Shown in pieces: positions 45,484 through 55,483 of a stretch of 64,000 bases of DNA. Position 1 is the first letter of the stretch. Each line of letters begins with the position of its first letter. Made by a program: the position numbers and the translations under genes. The stretch is from contig NZ_JANWTC010000004.1 in NCBI RefSeq assembly GCF_024919295.1, positions 124,001 through 188,000 of the forward strand, read 5' to 3'. The DNA comes from Corynebacterium lemuris. Lineage in GTDB: Bacteria > Actinomycetota > Actinomycetes > Mycobacteriales > Mycobacteriaceae. The notes below the pieces were generated by a model. It was not told where the DNA came from. It worked only from the letters and a program-made list of their open reading frames with translations, and searched no databases.

Positions 45484-45489
45484 AGCCTA
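45484..45489 (-). promoter_or_regulatory. -10 box (TAGGCT), leaderless DUF4349 gene
   Basis: TAGGCT lies 7 bases before the ATG at 45476, in the 202-base divergent region. Confidence 0.5.
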
Positions 45490-45554
45490 GCGAAACAGAC
45501 GTGATATCGGTCACCTACCACAGTGGGGGTGAGGGGTGCCGAGAAGCAGCGGAG

Positions 45555-45592
45555 TTCTCCACAGCCGACGGCGACTGTCCGGGTTGTCCACA
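45555..45592 (+). other. Two DnaA-box-like 9-mers
   Basis: TTGTCCACA (45584-45592) is a perfect match to the high-GC DnaA box, and TTCTCCACA (45555-45563) differs by one base. They are on the same strand, 29 bases apart, in the divergent region at 45477-45678. Confidence 0.3.
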
Positions 45593-45678
45593 GCTCTGCG
45601 GAGTGCCCCTGGCGGGGTGTGGGCTGGCGTGGTGGGCTGGGCCCGACACCAGAAGAGGAAGAGGGGGAATCCACCACC

Positions 45679-46815
45679 ATGAACAGCCACGAACTGCGGA
45701 CCATGACGCTCACCTTGCGCGGTGCACGCCGACCTTTCAGGAGAAACCTGGCCTTCGCCGCCGACATGCCGGTCGAGGAACTGCTCGACCGGACATGCAT
45801 CGCGCTCGGCCGTTATCCCACCCCGGATGCCGTGTTCCGGATGAGCGGGACCTTCATCGGCCGCGGGGCATACCACTTCAGCCATCCCAACCTGCGGGCC
45901 GAACTCATGCAGGAACCGCTGGCGGTGGAGCCCGGGAGGATGCAGTTGATCCTCGACCGGCTCGGGGGGTGGATCTTCGACATCACCGTCGACGAGAACC
46001 CTGCCTGGTCCCTGGAGCCGATCCGGATGGAACTGACCGATACCGTTCCGCTGCTGCCCGGCCCGCAGATCCGGCTGCCGGAGTTCAACGCGGTGATGAT
46101 GGTCAACGCAGGCGATCCCCTGCCCCCGGACCTGGAACGGGCCATCATCGTCGACGCCCTGCTGGAGCACATGGCCGCCGAGGTCCCCGACCCTGCCTCC
46201 GCCATGGAGCTCTACACCGTCCTGTCGGAGGCCGGGCGGCCTTTCGCACTGCCGGAGATTGAGCCTCTGGTGCGCACCACCCCGGACGTGGCGGTGCTCT
46301 TCGAGCTGCTCCGCCTGGCCACCGGGGAGAGCCCGCCGCGCCTGACCAAACCGGGTTTCCTGCCCGTGAAATACACCCGCCAGCTGGTGGAGCAGTTCCC
46401 GGTGCTGCGCCCGGTGCAGCGCAGTTCCTACCATGGCGGTCATTTCCGCTACTCCTACTCGTCCAGGGATGCGGAGCTGCTCACCAGCATCATCGAACTC
46501 GGCCGTCGGGTCGGGGTGCTCGCCGCGGGGCCGGGTGAGCAGCTCACGGCGACGGACTTCGGCCGGGAGGTCCTCACCGGCGAAGAAGGGGTGCTGGCCA
46601 GGCTGAAGGCGGAGATCCTCCGCGCCCGAATTGGCGCAGTGCCCTATCCTCCTGTGGCTACCCCAGAGAGCCCGGGGTTGACCTTCGCCCAGTTTCTGGA
46701 GAAACAGGACCCGCCGGTCAGATATGAGCGGGGCTACGAGGACGAGCACCTGTACAGGCAGTTCCTCAACGAGGGGCTCCCCCGGGATGGGTGGCGTGAG
46801 CCCCTCCCCTTCTGA
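45679..46815 (+). CDS. Uncharacterised protein, possibly pRiA4b ORF-3-like
   Basis: A 378-residue soluble protein. The first 100 residues (TLTLRGARRPFRRNLAFAAD, with WIFDITVDE near residue 100) recall the pRiA4b ORF-3/IS1096 passenger domain, but the match is weak. The rest contains no motif I recognise. The ATG at 45679 has GAGGAAGAGGGGGAA upstream. There is no transposase or terminal repeat nearby, so it is not part of a visible insertion sequence. Confidence 0.6.
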   Translation: MNSHELRTMTLTLRGARRPFRRNLAFAADMPVEELLDRTCIALGRYPTPDAVFRMSGTFIGRGAYHFSHPNLRAELMQEPLAVEPGRMQLILDRLGGWIFDITVDENPAWSLEPIRMELTDTVPLLPGPQIRLPEFNAVMMVNAGDPLPPDLERAIIVDALLEHMAAEVPDPASAMELYTVLSEAGRPFALPEIEPLVRTTPDVAVLFELLRLATGESPPRLTKPGFLPVKYTRQLVEQFPVLRPVQRSSYHGGHFRYSYSSRDAELLTSIIELGRRVGVLAAGPGEQLTATDFGREVLTGEEGVLARLKAEILRARIGAVPYPPVATPESPGLTFAQFLEKQDPPVRYERGYEDEHLYRQFLNEGLPRDGWREPLPF

Positions 46816-46887
46816 CCCGGAGCCGGTGGTGTGTGAGAATCAGGGCACTGCCCGTAGAAACCTCCGCACCGGAAGGACCGTCCCGCC

Positions 46888-47655
46888 GTGACTCCCCAGA
46901 ACAAGCCGCTCGTCCTCAGCACCGACCACGAGCCGGAGGAGGGTGTGCTCATCCGGGAGATCAGGCTGAACAACCACGCCAAGCGCAACAGCCTCAACAT
47001 CCCCATGGTCGAGGCGATTGAGGAGGCCATGCTCGCCGCGGTTGCGGACGGCGCCCGGGTGGTCCTCCTCCACGGCGAGGGCACGGTATTCTCCGCCGGG
47101 GCCGACCTGTCCGGCGACGTCTACGCCGGTGGCTTCTACCCGCGGCTGCTGCACATGCTGGGCACCATCCAGACCCTGCCCATCCCCGTGGTGGCATGGG
47201 TCAACGGCCCGGCGATCGGGGCGGGCACCCAGCTGGCGATGGCCTCCGACCTGCGGGTGGTCTCCGACACGGCACTGTTCCGCGTCCCCATAGCCGACGT
47301 GGCGATCGCACTGGACGAGGTCACCATCGCCACCCTGGAGAACCTCGTCGGCGGCGCGGTCGCCCGCACGATGCTGTTCACCAACGCGCCCCTGTCCCAC
47401 GAGCAGGCGGTCTCCTCCGGCTTCGCGGTCTCCCAGGGCGGATTCGCCGACGCCATGGCACTGGCCGAGCTGGTCGCCTCGAAGGCCCCGCTGACAATGC
47501 GCCACCTCAAGCACGAGTTCGCCCGTACCTCCCACCGCCCCTATGAGGAGGCAGAGCGGTACGAGGCCGCCGCAGCAGCCTGGCACTCGGAGGATGTCGG
47601 GGAGTCCCGCAGGGCACGCGCGGAGAAGCGCGCCCCGCGGTTCCGGGGGCGCTAA
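46888..47655 (+). CDS. Enoyl-CoA hydratase/isomerase family protein
   Basis: A 255-residue crotonase-fold protein. It has the oxyanion-hole segments FSAGADLSGD and NGPAIGAGTQLA, and a conserved central helix region. The usual catalytic glutamates are not clear: DVAIALDEVTIATLE differs from the classic hydratase sequence, so hydratase activity is uncertain. The GTG start has GGAAGGA upstream. The stop abuts the rsmB stop on the other strand with no gap. Confidence 0.88.
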   Translation: MTPQNKPLVLSTDHEPEEGVLIREIRLNNHAKRNSLNIPMVEAIEEAMLAAVADGARVVLLHGEGTVFSAGADLSGDVYAGGFYPRLLHMLGTIQTLPIPVVAWVNGPAIGAGTQLAMASDLRVVSDTALFRVPIADVAIALDEVTIATLENLVGGAVARTMLFTNAPLSHEQAVSSGFAVSQGGFADAMALAELVASKAPLTMRHLKHEFARTSHRPYEEAERYEAAAAAWHSEDVGESRRARAEKRAPRFRGR

Positions 47656-49137
47656 CTAAGCCCCACGGCGCAGCACGGCGAAAAACATCGCGTCCGTGCC
47701 ATGGCGGTGCGGCCACATCTGGACACTCTTCTCCGAACCGACGTCCTGCATGGGGGCGACCAGCTCGTGCGCATCCACCTCGACCGCGCCCAGTTCGGCT
47801 ACGGCGCGGTTCACGATCTGGCGGGTCTCCCGCAGATCCGGTGAGCACGTCGAATACACGACAACGCCACCGGGACGCACCAGCTTCAGCGCGGAGGACA
47901 GCAGGTCGTACTGCAGGGGGCTGAGCTCGGCGATGTCATCCTCCGACTTGCGCCAGCGCGCCTCGGGGCGGCGACGCAGGGAGCCGAGGCCGGAGCAGGG
48001 GGCGTCGACAAGCACGCGGTCATAACCCGGCTCCAGACCGGGATCGCGGCCGTCGGCGACATGGACCGTCACCGGCAGGCCACGGGTGGTCTTCTCCACC
48101 AGCTTCGCGCGGTGCGGGGAGACCTCGACGGCATCGACGTGGGCGGCATCGATACGCGCCAGCGCACCCATGAGTGCGGCCTTGCCGCCGGGTCCGGCAC
48201 ACAGGTCCAGCCAGCGACCGGTGTCCGTCCCCTCGACGGGGGCCTCGACCACCGCGCGGGCGATGAGCTGCGACCCCTCGTCCTGCACGGCCGCCAGGCC
48301 CTCCCGGACCGGTTCCAGATCACCCGGGTCACCGGAACCGAGGTGGACGGCGTAGGGCGAGTACTCCCCCTCCTCACCACCCGTCATCAGGGCGAGCTCC
48401 TCCGCGGTGATCTCACCCGGGCGGGCCACCAGATGGACGGTAGGACGCTCGGAGTCCGCACTGAGGGCGGCGTCGAGATCCCCCAGCCCCAGCACCCGGG
48501 AGAAGGACTCCGCGATCCAGGTCGGATGGGCGTGGCGGAAGGCCACCGCGGCGATCTCACCGTCAGGGGTGAGCTTCCTGATCCACTTCTCCGCAGGTGT
48601 GCGCGAGATGGTGCGCATGACGGCGTTGGCGAAGCCCTTGGCCTTCTCGTTGCCGCTCGCCTCCACCAGGCGCACGGTCGTGTCGACGGCCGCGTGCGGC
48701 TCCACCCGCGTGTACAGCAGCTGGTAGGCGCCCAGACGCAGCGCATCAAGCACCTCGGGGGCGATCTGGTTGAGGGGACGGGTGGAACTCTCCGCGATCA
48801 CGGCATCGAGGACCCCCATGGTGCGCAGCGTGCCGTAGGTGATCTCAGTGGTGAAGGCGGCGTCACGTTCGACGATCCGCCGTTCGCTGAGCAGGCGCGG
48901 CAGGATCAGGTTGGCGTAGGCATCGTCCGCACGTACCCGGCCGAGCACCTCGTGCGCCAGCAGACGCGGGGCATCCAGGCCGGGGAAGGTCCGCGGGGCG
49001 CGGTCCTGCTTCGGCCGGGGCCGGCCACCCTGCTTTCCACCTTGTGGCCGCGAACGCTGCTGCCTGCCCTGCGCCGGGGCCTCGTCCTGCTTCTTCGGCT
49101 GGCCGCCCCTGGACCGGGACCGGAATCCTCCGCTCAT
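47656..49137 (-). CDS. rsmB: 16S rRNA m5C967 methyltransferase RsmB-like
   Basis: A 493-residue Sun/Fmu-family protein. An Arg/Gln/Lys-rich disordered extension of about 55 residues comes first, then a NusB-like domain (about 60-200). The SAM-dependent methyltransferase domain follows, with [12 protein letters not shown], the catalytic [18 protein letters not shown] and [10 protein letters not shown]. It methylates a cytosine in 16S rRNA. The ATG at 49137 overlaps the fmt stop (ATGA). Confidence 0.95.
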   Translation of the reverse strand: MSGGFRSRSRGGQPKKQDEAPAQGRQQRSRPQGGKQGGRPRPKQDRAPRTFPGLDAPRLLAHEVLGRVRADDAYANLILPRLLSERRIVERDAAFTTEITYGTLRTMGVLDAVIAESSTRPLNQIAPEVLDALRLGAYQLLYTRVEPHAAVDTTVRLVEASGNEKAKGFANAVMRTISRTPAEKWIRKLTPDGEIAAVAFRHAHPTWIAESFSRVLGLGDLDAALSADSERPTVHLVARPGEITAEELALMTGGEEGEYSPYAVHLGSGDPGDLEPVREGLAAVQDEGSQLIARAVVEAPVEGTDTGRWLDLCAGPGGKAALMGALARIDAAHVDAVEVSPHRAKLVEKTTRGLPVTVHVADGRDPGLEPGYDRVLVDAPCSGLGSLRRRPEARWRKSEDDIAELSPLQYDLLSSALKLVRPGGVVVYSTCSPDLRETRQIVNRAVAELGAVEVDAHELVAPMQDVGSEKSVQMWPHRHGTDAMFFAVLRRGA

Positions 49138-50081
49138 GCGAAGTTCACCTGCTCCCCTGCCTGGAGGGCCGCGTTGCCGCGGGCCCAGTCGGCGGCGTTC
49201 ATCATCTTCTTGCCCGGCGGCTGCGCCTGGCCGAGGGTCACCGCCCCGCTGCCGGTGCCGACGGTGACGGTGTTTTTGTCCACGCGGACCTCGCCGGGGA
49301 CCAGGTCGGTGACCTCGGTGTCCGGGGTGACCGGGCCGAGCTTGATGCGGTCCTCGCCGAGCATGGTCCACGCGCCGGGACCGGGGGTGTGGGCCCGGAT
49401 GTGGCGGTCGACGGCGAAGGCGGGACGGTGCCAGTCAACGCGGGCGTCCCCGGTGGTGATCTTCGGGGCGTAGGTCGGCTCGCCGGTCTGCGGCTGCGGC
49501 ACGATCGCGCCGGCAGCCAGCCCGTCCATGGTGGCGGCGAGGAGATCGCTGCCCGAGTGGGCGAGGCGGGTCAGCAGGTCATCGGCGGTGTCGGTGGGCC
49601 GGATCGTCTCGGTGACGGTGCCCAGGACGGGGCCGGTGTCCAGTCCCTTCTCGATGCGGAAGGTCACGGCGCCGGTGATGTCGTCACCCGCGCGGATGGC
49701 GGCCTGCACCGGCGCGGCACCCCGCCAGGCGGGCAGCAGGGAGAAGTGGAGGTTGACCCAGCCGTGGGTCGGCAGACCGAGCAGGTCCTCCGGGACGAGG
49801 TTGCCGTAGGCGACGACCGGGATGGCCTCGGGGGCCAGCTCGGTGAGGCGGGCACGGATGGCCTCGCCGTCTCCGGTGCCGGCCTTCAGTGTCGTGGGGG
49901 TCAGCACCTCGATGCCGTGTTCCTGCGCGAGGGCGGACACCGGGGAGGGATGGAGGGTGCGGCCGCGGCCGCGGCGCGCGTCGGGTCGGGTGAGGATAGC
50001 GACGACCTCGTGGTCGGTCTGCAGCAGCCGTTCCAGGGCGACGACCGCTGGTTCCGGGGTGCCGGCGAAGATGAGACGCAT
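49134..50081 (-). CDS. fmt: Methionyl-tRNA formyltransferase
   Basis: A 315-residue enzyme formylating initiator Met-tRNA. It carries the formyltransferase signature [18 protein letters not shown] with catalytic residues and a C-terminal tRNA-binding domain. AAGGAG precedes the ATG. The def-fmt-rsmB order groups formylation, deformylation and rRNA modification. Confidence 0.97.
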   Translation of the reverse strand: MRLIFAGTPEPAVVALERLLQTDHEVVAILTRPDARRGRGRTLHPSPVSALAQEHGIEVLTPTTLKAGTGDGEAIRARLTELAPEAIPVVAYGNLVPEDLLGLPTHGWVNLHFSLLPAWRGAAPVQAAIRAGDDITGAVTFRIEKGLDTGPVLGTVTETIRPTDTADDLLTRLAHSGSDLLAATMDGLAAGAIVPQPQTGEPTYAPKITTGDARVDWHRPAFAVDRHIRAHTPGPGAWTMLGEDRIKLGPVTPDTEVTDLVPGEVRVDKNTVTVGTGSGAVTLGQAQPPGKKMMNAADWARGNAALQAGEQVNFA

Positions 50082-50099
50082 GTGGTGGGGGTGCTCCTT

Positions 50100-50609
50100 C
50101 TAAGAGTTGAACCAGTCGGCGGTACGGATGGTGGCCATGGTTTCCTTGCGGTGCTCGGGGCTGAGACGTCTGAGGAAGAGCACCCCGTCCAGGTGGTCGG
50201 TCTCGTGCTGGATGCAGCGGGCCATCAGGCCGGAGGCGACCAGGGCGATGGGGTTGCCGTTGATGTCCTGGCCTGAGACGCGGACGGTCTGGAACCGTTC
50301 GGTCTCCACCGAGATGTCGGGGATGGACAGGCAGCCCTCTTCGCCGGTCTGGGTGTCCCCGCCGATGGCCTCCCAGACGGGGTTGATGATGTGTCCGCGC
50401 AGGCCGTTCTCGACGTGGGTGGTGTCGTAGACGAAGATCCGCCGGGTGAGACCGATCTGGTTGGCTGCCAGGCCGACTCCCCCGGCGTCGTCCATCGTCT
50501 CGAGCATGTCGTCGACGATGCCCCGCAGGGCGTCGTCGAACTCGGTGACCTCGTCGGACCGGGTGGTCAGGACGGGGTCACCGAACAGGCGGATGTCACG
50601 GATAGTCAT
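50100..50609 (-). CDS. def: Peptide deformylase
   Basis: A 169-residue metalloenzyme removing the N-formyl group from new proteins. All three signatures are present: GVGLAANQIG, EEGCLSIP (metal cysteine) and QHETDHLDG (HExxH). TTAAGGAG lies upstream of the ATG, about ten bases away. A TAGACT within a 13-base palindrome about 45 bases upstream is the probable promoter. Confidence 0.97.
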   Translation of the reverse strand: MTIRDIRLFGDPVLTTRSDEVTEFDDALRGIVDDMLETMDDAGGVGLAANQIGLTRRIFVYDTTHVENGLRGHIINPVWEAIGGDTQTGEEGCLSIPDISVETERFQTVRVSGQDINGNPIALVASGLMARCIQHETDHLDGVLFLRRLSPEHRKETMATIRTADWFNS

Positions 50610-50645
50610 GGGTTGCGCGGGCTCCTTAACGCTGATGTCTGTGGT

Positions 50646-50658
50646 GTAGACAGTCTAC
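50646..50658 (-). promoter_or_regulatory. Palindrome with def -10 box
   Basis: GTAGAC-A-GTCTAC is an inverted repeat with 6-base arms and a one-base centre. On the minus strand it contains TAGACT (50652-50657), a likely def -10 box giving a leader of about 35 bases. Confidence 0.4.
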
Positions 50659-50796
50659 GTCTCCCCTGCTGCAGGCAGAATTCACCGGTTTCAGGCGGAG
50701 GCGGCGTGGAGCTCGGCCAGACCCGGCAGTCCACGGCAACCCCAGCTGTCGATTAGCATGGAACCCAGTCAGCACCCCGCCGAGGAGTTGCCCGCC

Positions 50797-51267
50797 ATGC
50801 CGTCCACCGCTTCCCCGCCCCGCCCAGACCGCCACCTGGTGCTCTCGGGAGTCCTGTTCGGCTGCGGCATCGCCGGATCGGTGATTGACCTGTTCATCTT
50901 TCACCTGGGTCTGCAGTGGCACCATTTCTACGATCTGTCGACCACCCGGGTGGCGCTGACCTCCGACGGTTTCTTCCATGCCTTCACCTGGCTGATCACC
51001 GTGTGGGGCCTGTTCCTGCTGGTGGACACCCGCCGCCGGGGCCCGGTGCGGTGGGGGCACTGGACCGGTGCCGTCCTGATGGGTGTGGGATTCTTCCAGC
51101 TCTTCGACGGCGTGGTCAACCACAAGATCCTGGGGATCCACCAGATCCGCTACGGGGTGGACCTGTTCGTCTATGACCTGGTGTGGATCGGTTCGGCGGT
51201 GGTGGTCCTGTTGGCCGGTCTGGCCGTCCTGTGGTGGACCCGGGACACCGTCGCACCACAGAGGTGA
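50797..51267 (+). CDS. DUF2243 membrane protein
   Basis: A 156-residue protein with four predicted membrane helices and the conserved segments FHLGLQWHHFYD and FDGVVNHKILGIHQIR, rich in histidines, as in DUF2243. Function is unknown; the histidines could bind metal or heme. ATG at 50797 is preferred because GAGGAG lies nine bases upstream; an ATG at 50758 overlaps a TAGCAT -10-like hexamer. The CtaG-like gene follows after six bases. Confidence 0.85.
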   Translation: MPSTASPPRPDRHLVLSGVLFGCGIAGSVIDLFIFHLGLQWHHFYDLSTTRVALTSDGFFHAFTWLITVWGLFLLVDTRRRGPVRWGHWTGAVLMGVGFFQLFDGVVNHKILGIHQIRYGVDLFVYDLVWIGSAVVVLLAGLAVLWWTRDTVAPQR

Positions 51268-51273
51268 GCGGTC

Positions 51274-52077
51274 GTGCACCACGGCGATGTGACCGGCAGT
51301 CCCGGCGACTCCTGGCTGCTGTTCGACCTGGTGTGTCTCCTGCTGCTTCTGGCATCCGCCTCCGCGTACGGGATCGGGGTGCGGCGCACCCGCGGCGGCT
51401 GGCCCTGGTGGCGTAGCGCATTGTGGTTGACGGGCCTGGCCGGCGTTGCCGTGGCCCTGGTGGGTCCCCTGGGCCAGGCTGCCCGCACAGGTTTCACCGC
51501 GCACATGGCCGGCCATCTCCTGCTGGGGATGATCGGCCCGCTGCTGCTGGTGCTCGCCGCGCCCATCAGCCTCGCTCTGCGCACCCTGCCGGTGGCGGGG
51601 GCCCGCCGGCTTTCCCGGGTGCTGCGCAGCCGACCTGTACGGGTGGTGTCCCACCCGGTGGTCGCCGCGCTGTTCAATGCCGGGGGCCTGTGGCTGCTCT
51701 ACACCACCGATCTGTTCCACCTGATGCACTCCTCGGTGTGGATCCATGCCCTGATCCACGTCCACGTGTTGGTCGTCGGGGTCGTGTTCACCGCCTCCAT
51801 CATCAGCCCTGACCCGCTGGCACACCGGGCCTCGCTGAGAATGCGGGCCGGCGTGCTGGTGGTGTTCATCGCGGCGCACTCCATCCTGGGCAAGTGGCTG
51901 TATGCTCATCCTCCCCACGGGGTGGCGGCCGGTGACGCTCAACTGGGTGCCCAGCTGATGTACTACGGCGGTGACGTCGTCGACGTCCTCCTGCTGGTGC
52001 TGCTTTTCCTGGGTTGGTACCCGGTCGGATCCACCCCCGCCCGACCGGTCCTGCTGCGGGCCTTCCCCCGCTCCTGA
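51274..52077 (+). CDS. CtaG-like cytochrome c oxidase assembly protein
   Basis: A 267-residue polytopic protein of the caa3-type CtaG family (Pfam Caa3_CtaG), not the copper chaperone Cox11. It has about seven helices with conserved histidines in HMAGHLLLGM, HLMHSSVWIHALIHVHV and AAHSILG. It is thought to help assemble or supply copper to cytochrome oxidase. The start is GTG with AGAGGTGAG upstream. Its pairing with DUF2243 suggests a joint role. Confidence 0.88.
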   Translation: MHHGDVTGSPGDSWLLFDLVCLLLLLASASAYGIGVRRTRGGWPWWRSALWLTGLAGVAVALVGPLGQAARTGFTAHMAGHLLLGMIGPLLLVLAAPISLALRTLPVAGARRLSRVLRSRPVRVVSHPVVAALFNAGGLWLLYTTDLFHLMHSSVWIHALIHVHVLVVGVVFTASIISPDPLAHRASLRMRAGVLVVFIAAHSILGKWLYAHPPHGVAAGDAQLGAQLMYYGGDVVDVLLLVLLFLGWYPVGSTPARPVLLRAFPRS

Positions 52078-52094
52078 GCTTCCGGTGCCCACCA

Positions 52095-54119
52095 CTATCC
52101 GATGTGGATCGGATCCACCTGGATGCGCAGCGGCAGGTCGTCCTTGCGCCCGGCCTTGGCCACCGCGGCCGCCTTCAGCGCCCTGCCCAGCACCGACCGT
52201 GGGCCCAACGGCGTCCGGAGCAGGATGCGCTGCGCGGGTCCGAAGCGTTCCTCGTCGTATTCTCCGGGCAGGTGCACCCCGGGCGGGAGGTCCACCGGGC
52301 CGAGCACCTCAGCGTGCTCGGGGAGCTGGAGAATCTCCAGGAAGGTGTCCAGGGCGGCGTTGGCGCCGTCGACGGCGGCCATGTGCACGGCCGGGGGGAA
52401 GCGGACGTCGTGACGCTGCGCGAGCTCGCGGACGGCGGCCCCGACCATGTCCCACCGGATCAGCGACTGCACCACCGCCAGGCCGGGATCAGCGACGATG
52501 ACCACTTCCCCGCCCCTCCACGCCGGTGCCACGAGGGAGACGGCGGCCGCCCAGCGGGACAGCGCGTCCTCGGTGGCGCGCAGGTCCTGGCGGCCGAGCA
52601 GCGCCCACGTGTCCAGCAGCAGCGCGGCACCATAGGCGCCCTCCGTCACGAAGGGCTCCGCGCCCGGGGTCGCCACCACCAGCGCCGGCCCGGATGACAC
52701 CTCGGGCACCACCTTGTTGCCGCCGGAGGTGATCACCCGGGTCGAGGGGAAGGCCCGGCCCAGTTCCTCGGCGGTGCGGTCTGCGCCCAGCACCACCGCG
52801 CGCAGACGGACGGAACCGCACTCGCCGCAGCGGTGGCGGGCGTCGGGGCGTCCGCACCAGCGGCAGGTGGGTACCCCGCCCTGCTGCCCGGAGCCGGTGG
52901 GCAGCCCCAGCGGCCCGTTGCACTGGCGGCAGCGGGCGGGGGCGCGGCAGGAGCCGCAGGCCAGGGTCGGGACGTAGCCCTTGCGGGGCACCTGGATGAG
53001 CGCCGGCTCACCCCGGTCCAACGCCCCGCGCAGGGCCTCGAAGGCCTGCTTCGGCAGGCGGGCGCTCGCCGCCAACGGGTCGCGGACCAGTTCGAATTCG
53101 GTGTCGGCTGCCGCGCGGATCAGGGGTGAGCGCTGCCGGATCACTTCCCGCGGTGCCACCAGGTCGTGGGCCCAGCCCGACTGCACGAGCAGCTGCGCTT
53201 CGGCGGTGCGGGAATGGCCGCCGAGGATGAGCGAGCAGCCTTCGAGCGCACTGCGGGTGGTCAGCACCTCCCGGGCGTGGACGTAGGGGGCGCGGGGGTC
53301 GACGAGGTTCTCGTCGCCGTCGTGGAGGATGACCGCCAGGCGCAGGTCCTGCACGGGCGCGAAGGCCGCGGAGCGGGTGCCCACCACCAGGCGGGCCTGC
53401 CCGTGCAGCACCGCGAGAAAACGTCGGTAGCGGGCCTGCGGACCCAGGCCGGCGGTCAGCGTGGTCACCTGCTTCGCGGAGACCAGCTCCCGCAGGGCGG
53501 CCTCGAGCCTGTCGACGTCGCGCTGGTCCGGCACCACCAGCAGCGCTCCCCCGCCGTCCTTGACCACCTTGACCGCCAGGGCGGCCAGCGCCTCGGCCCA
53601 GTCGTCGCCGGGGGCGATCTGCCAGGCCGCCCGGGCCGTCTGTCCGGCCAGCACGGCGTCGACGAAGGACTCGCCGTACTGGTACGCGGACCAGGACGAC
53701 AGGTCCGGTTCGGTCACCGGCCCCAGTTCGGGCCAGGGCGCGGAGGTGTCCGTCTCCTCGGCGCGGGCGTGCCGGGAGGGGACGGCTGAGCGGATGAGGT
53801 CGGAGCGGATGCCGGCGTAGCGGTCGCAGAGGGCGTCGATAAGCGCGGCTGTGCGGTGCGGGTAGACGACGTCGGCTGAGATGACCCGCTCGATGTAGCG
53901 CAGCGTGCCCTCGTGCTCGGATGCGGTGGCGCGTTCCAGCAAGATGGCGTCGACCAGGCGGCCGGCAAAGCGGATGCGCACGCGCACGCCGGGCTGGGCG
54001 GTCTCGTCGTCCTCAGCCGCGATGCGGTAGTCGAAGAGCCGGTCCAGGTGCGCCAGGCCCAGGAGGGGCAGAACCCGCGCCACCGACCTGTGTGCTGCGG
54101 GGACGCGGGGTGTGGCCAT
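52095..54119 (-). CDS. priA: PriA-like primosomal protein, helicase motifs lost
   Basis: A 674-residue protein with the PriA DNA-binding N-terminal domain (LDRLFDYRI; GVRVRIRFAGR) and a zinc region with four cysteine pairs (CGSC, CRQC, CRWC, CGEC). The Walker A and DEAH-type motifs of E. coli PriA are absent; the aligned areas read APGDDWAEA and HDGDENL. It is therefore probably not an active helicase, as noted for actinobacterial PriA in general. A structural role in replication restart is inferred. The ATG follows a -10 hexamer by 8 bases. Confidence 0.93.
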   Translation of the reverse strand: MATPRVPAAHRSVARVLPLLGLAHLDRLFDYRIAAEDDETAQPGVRVRIRFAGRLVDAILLERATASEHEGTLRYIERVISADVVYPHRTAALIDALCDRYAGIRSDLIRSAVPSRHARAEETDTSAPWPELGPVTEPDLSSWSAYQYGESFVDAVLAGQTARAAWQIAPGDDWAEALAALAVKVVKDGGGALLVVPDQRDVDRLEAALRELVSAKQVTTLTAGLGPQARYRRFLAVLHGQARLVVGTRSAAFAPVQDLRLAVILHDGDENLVDPRAPYVHAREVLTTRSALEGCSLILGGHSRTAEAQLLVQSGWAHDLVAPREVIRQRSPLIRAAADTEFELVRDPLAASARLPKQAFEALRGALDRGEPALIQVPRKGYVPTLACGSCRAPARCRQCNGPLGLPTGSGQQGGVPTCRWCGRPDARHRCGECGSVRLRAVVLGADRTAEELGRAFPSTRVITSGGNKVVPEVSSGPALVVATPGAEPFVTEGAYGAALLLDTWALLGRQDLRATEDALSRWAAAVSLVAPAWRGGEVVIVADPGLAVVQSLIRWDMVGAAVRELAQRHDVRFPPAVHMAAVDGANAALDTFLEILQLPEHAEVLGPVDLPPGVHLPGEYDEERFGPAQRILLRTPLGPRSVLGRALKAAAVAKAGRKDDLPLRIQVDPIHIG

Positions 54120-54130
54120 GGACAACCACT

Positions 54131-55384
<1,254 letters not shown>

Positions 55385-55447
55385 GTGGGTGGTCCTTTTC
55401 GAAAGACAGATAGAAGACTAGGCGAGGCACTCGAAAGCGCCCCGCCC

Positions 55448-55477
55448 AATATAGACCAAGCTGTCTAAACCAGTCAA
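55448..55477 (-). promoter_or_regulatory. metK promoter: -35 TTGACT, 18-base spacer, -10 TATATT
   Basis: TTGACT (55472-55477) and TATATT (55448-55453) on the minus strand form the best two-box promoter in the window, with an 18-base spacer. The implied leader of about 57 bases contains the metK ribosome binding site. Confidence 0.7.
55452..55467. promoter_or_regulatory. McbR-type operator TAGAC-N6-GTCTA
   Basis: A perfect 16-base match to the published McbR consensus of C. glutamicum, a TetR-type repressor of sulfur amino acid genes responding to S-adenosylhomocysteine. It occupies the promoter spacer and touches the -10 box, so binding would block RNA polymerase. Confidence 0.8.
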
Positions 55478-55483
55478 TTGGTC

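Noticed and set aside
45477..47655. Insertion sequence or integrated element carrying the pRiA4b-like gene
   Set aside because: No transposase, integrase, terminal inverted repeat or target duplication was found around these genes.
50646..50658. TAGAC/GTCTA inverted repeat upstream of def as an McbR operator
   Set aside because: The half-sites match but the spacer is one base instead of six, so the geometry is wrong; it is better explained as a def -10 box in a chance palindrome.
50626..52095. 489-codon minus-strand open frame opposite the DUF2243/CtaG-like genes
   Set aside because: His/Gln/Gly-rich composition typical of an antisense shadow; the plus-strand genes have clear membrane helices and ribosome binding sites.
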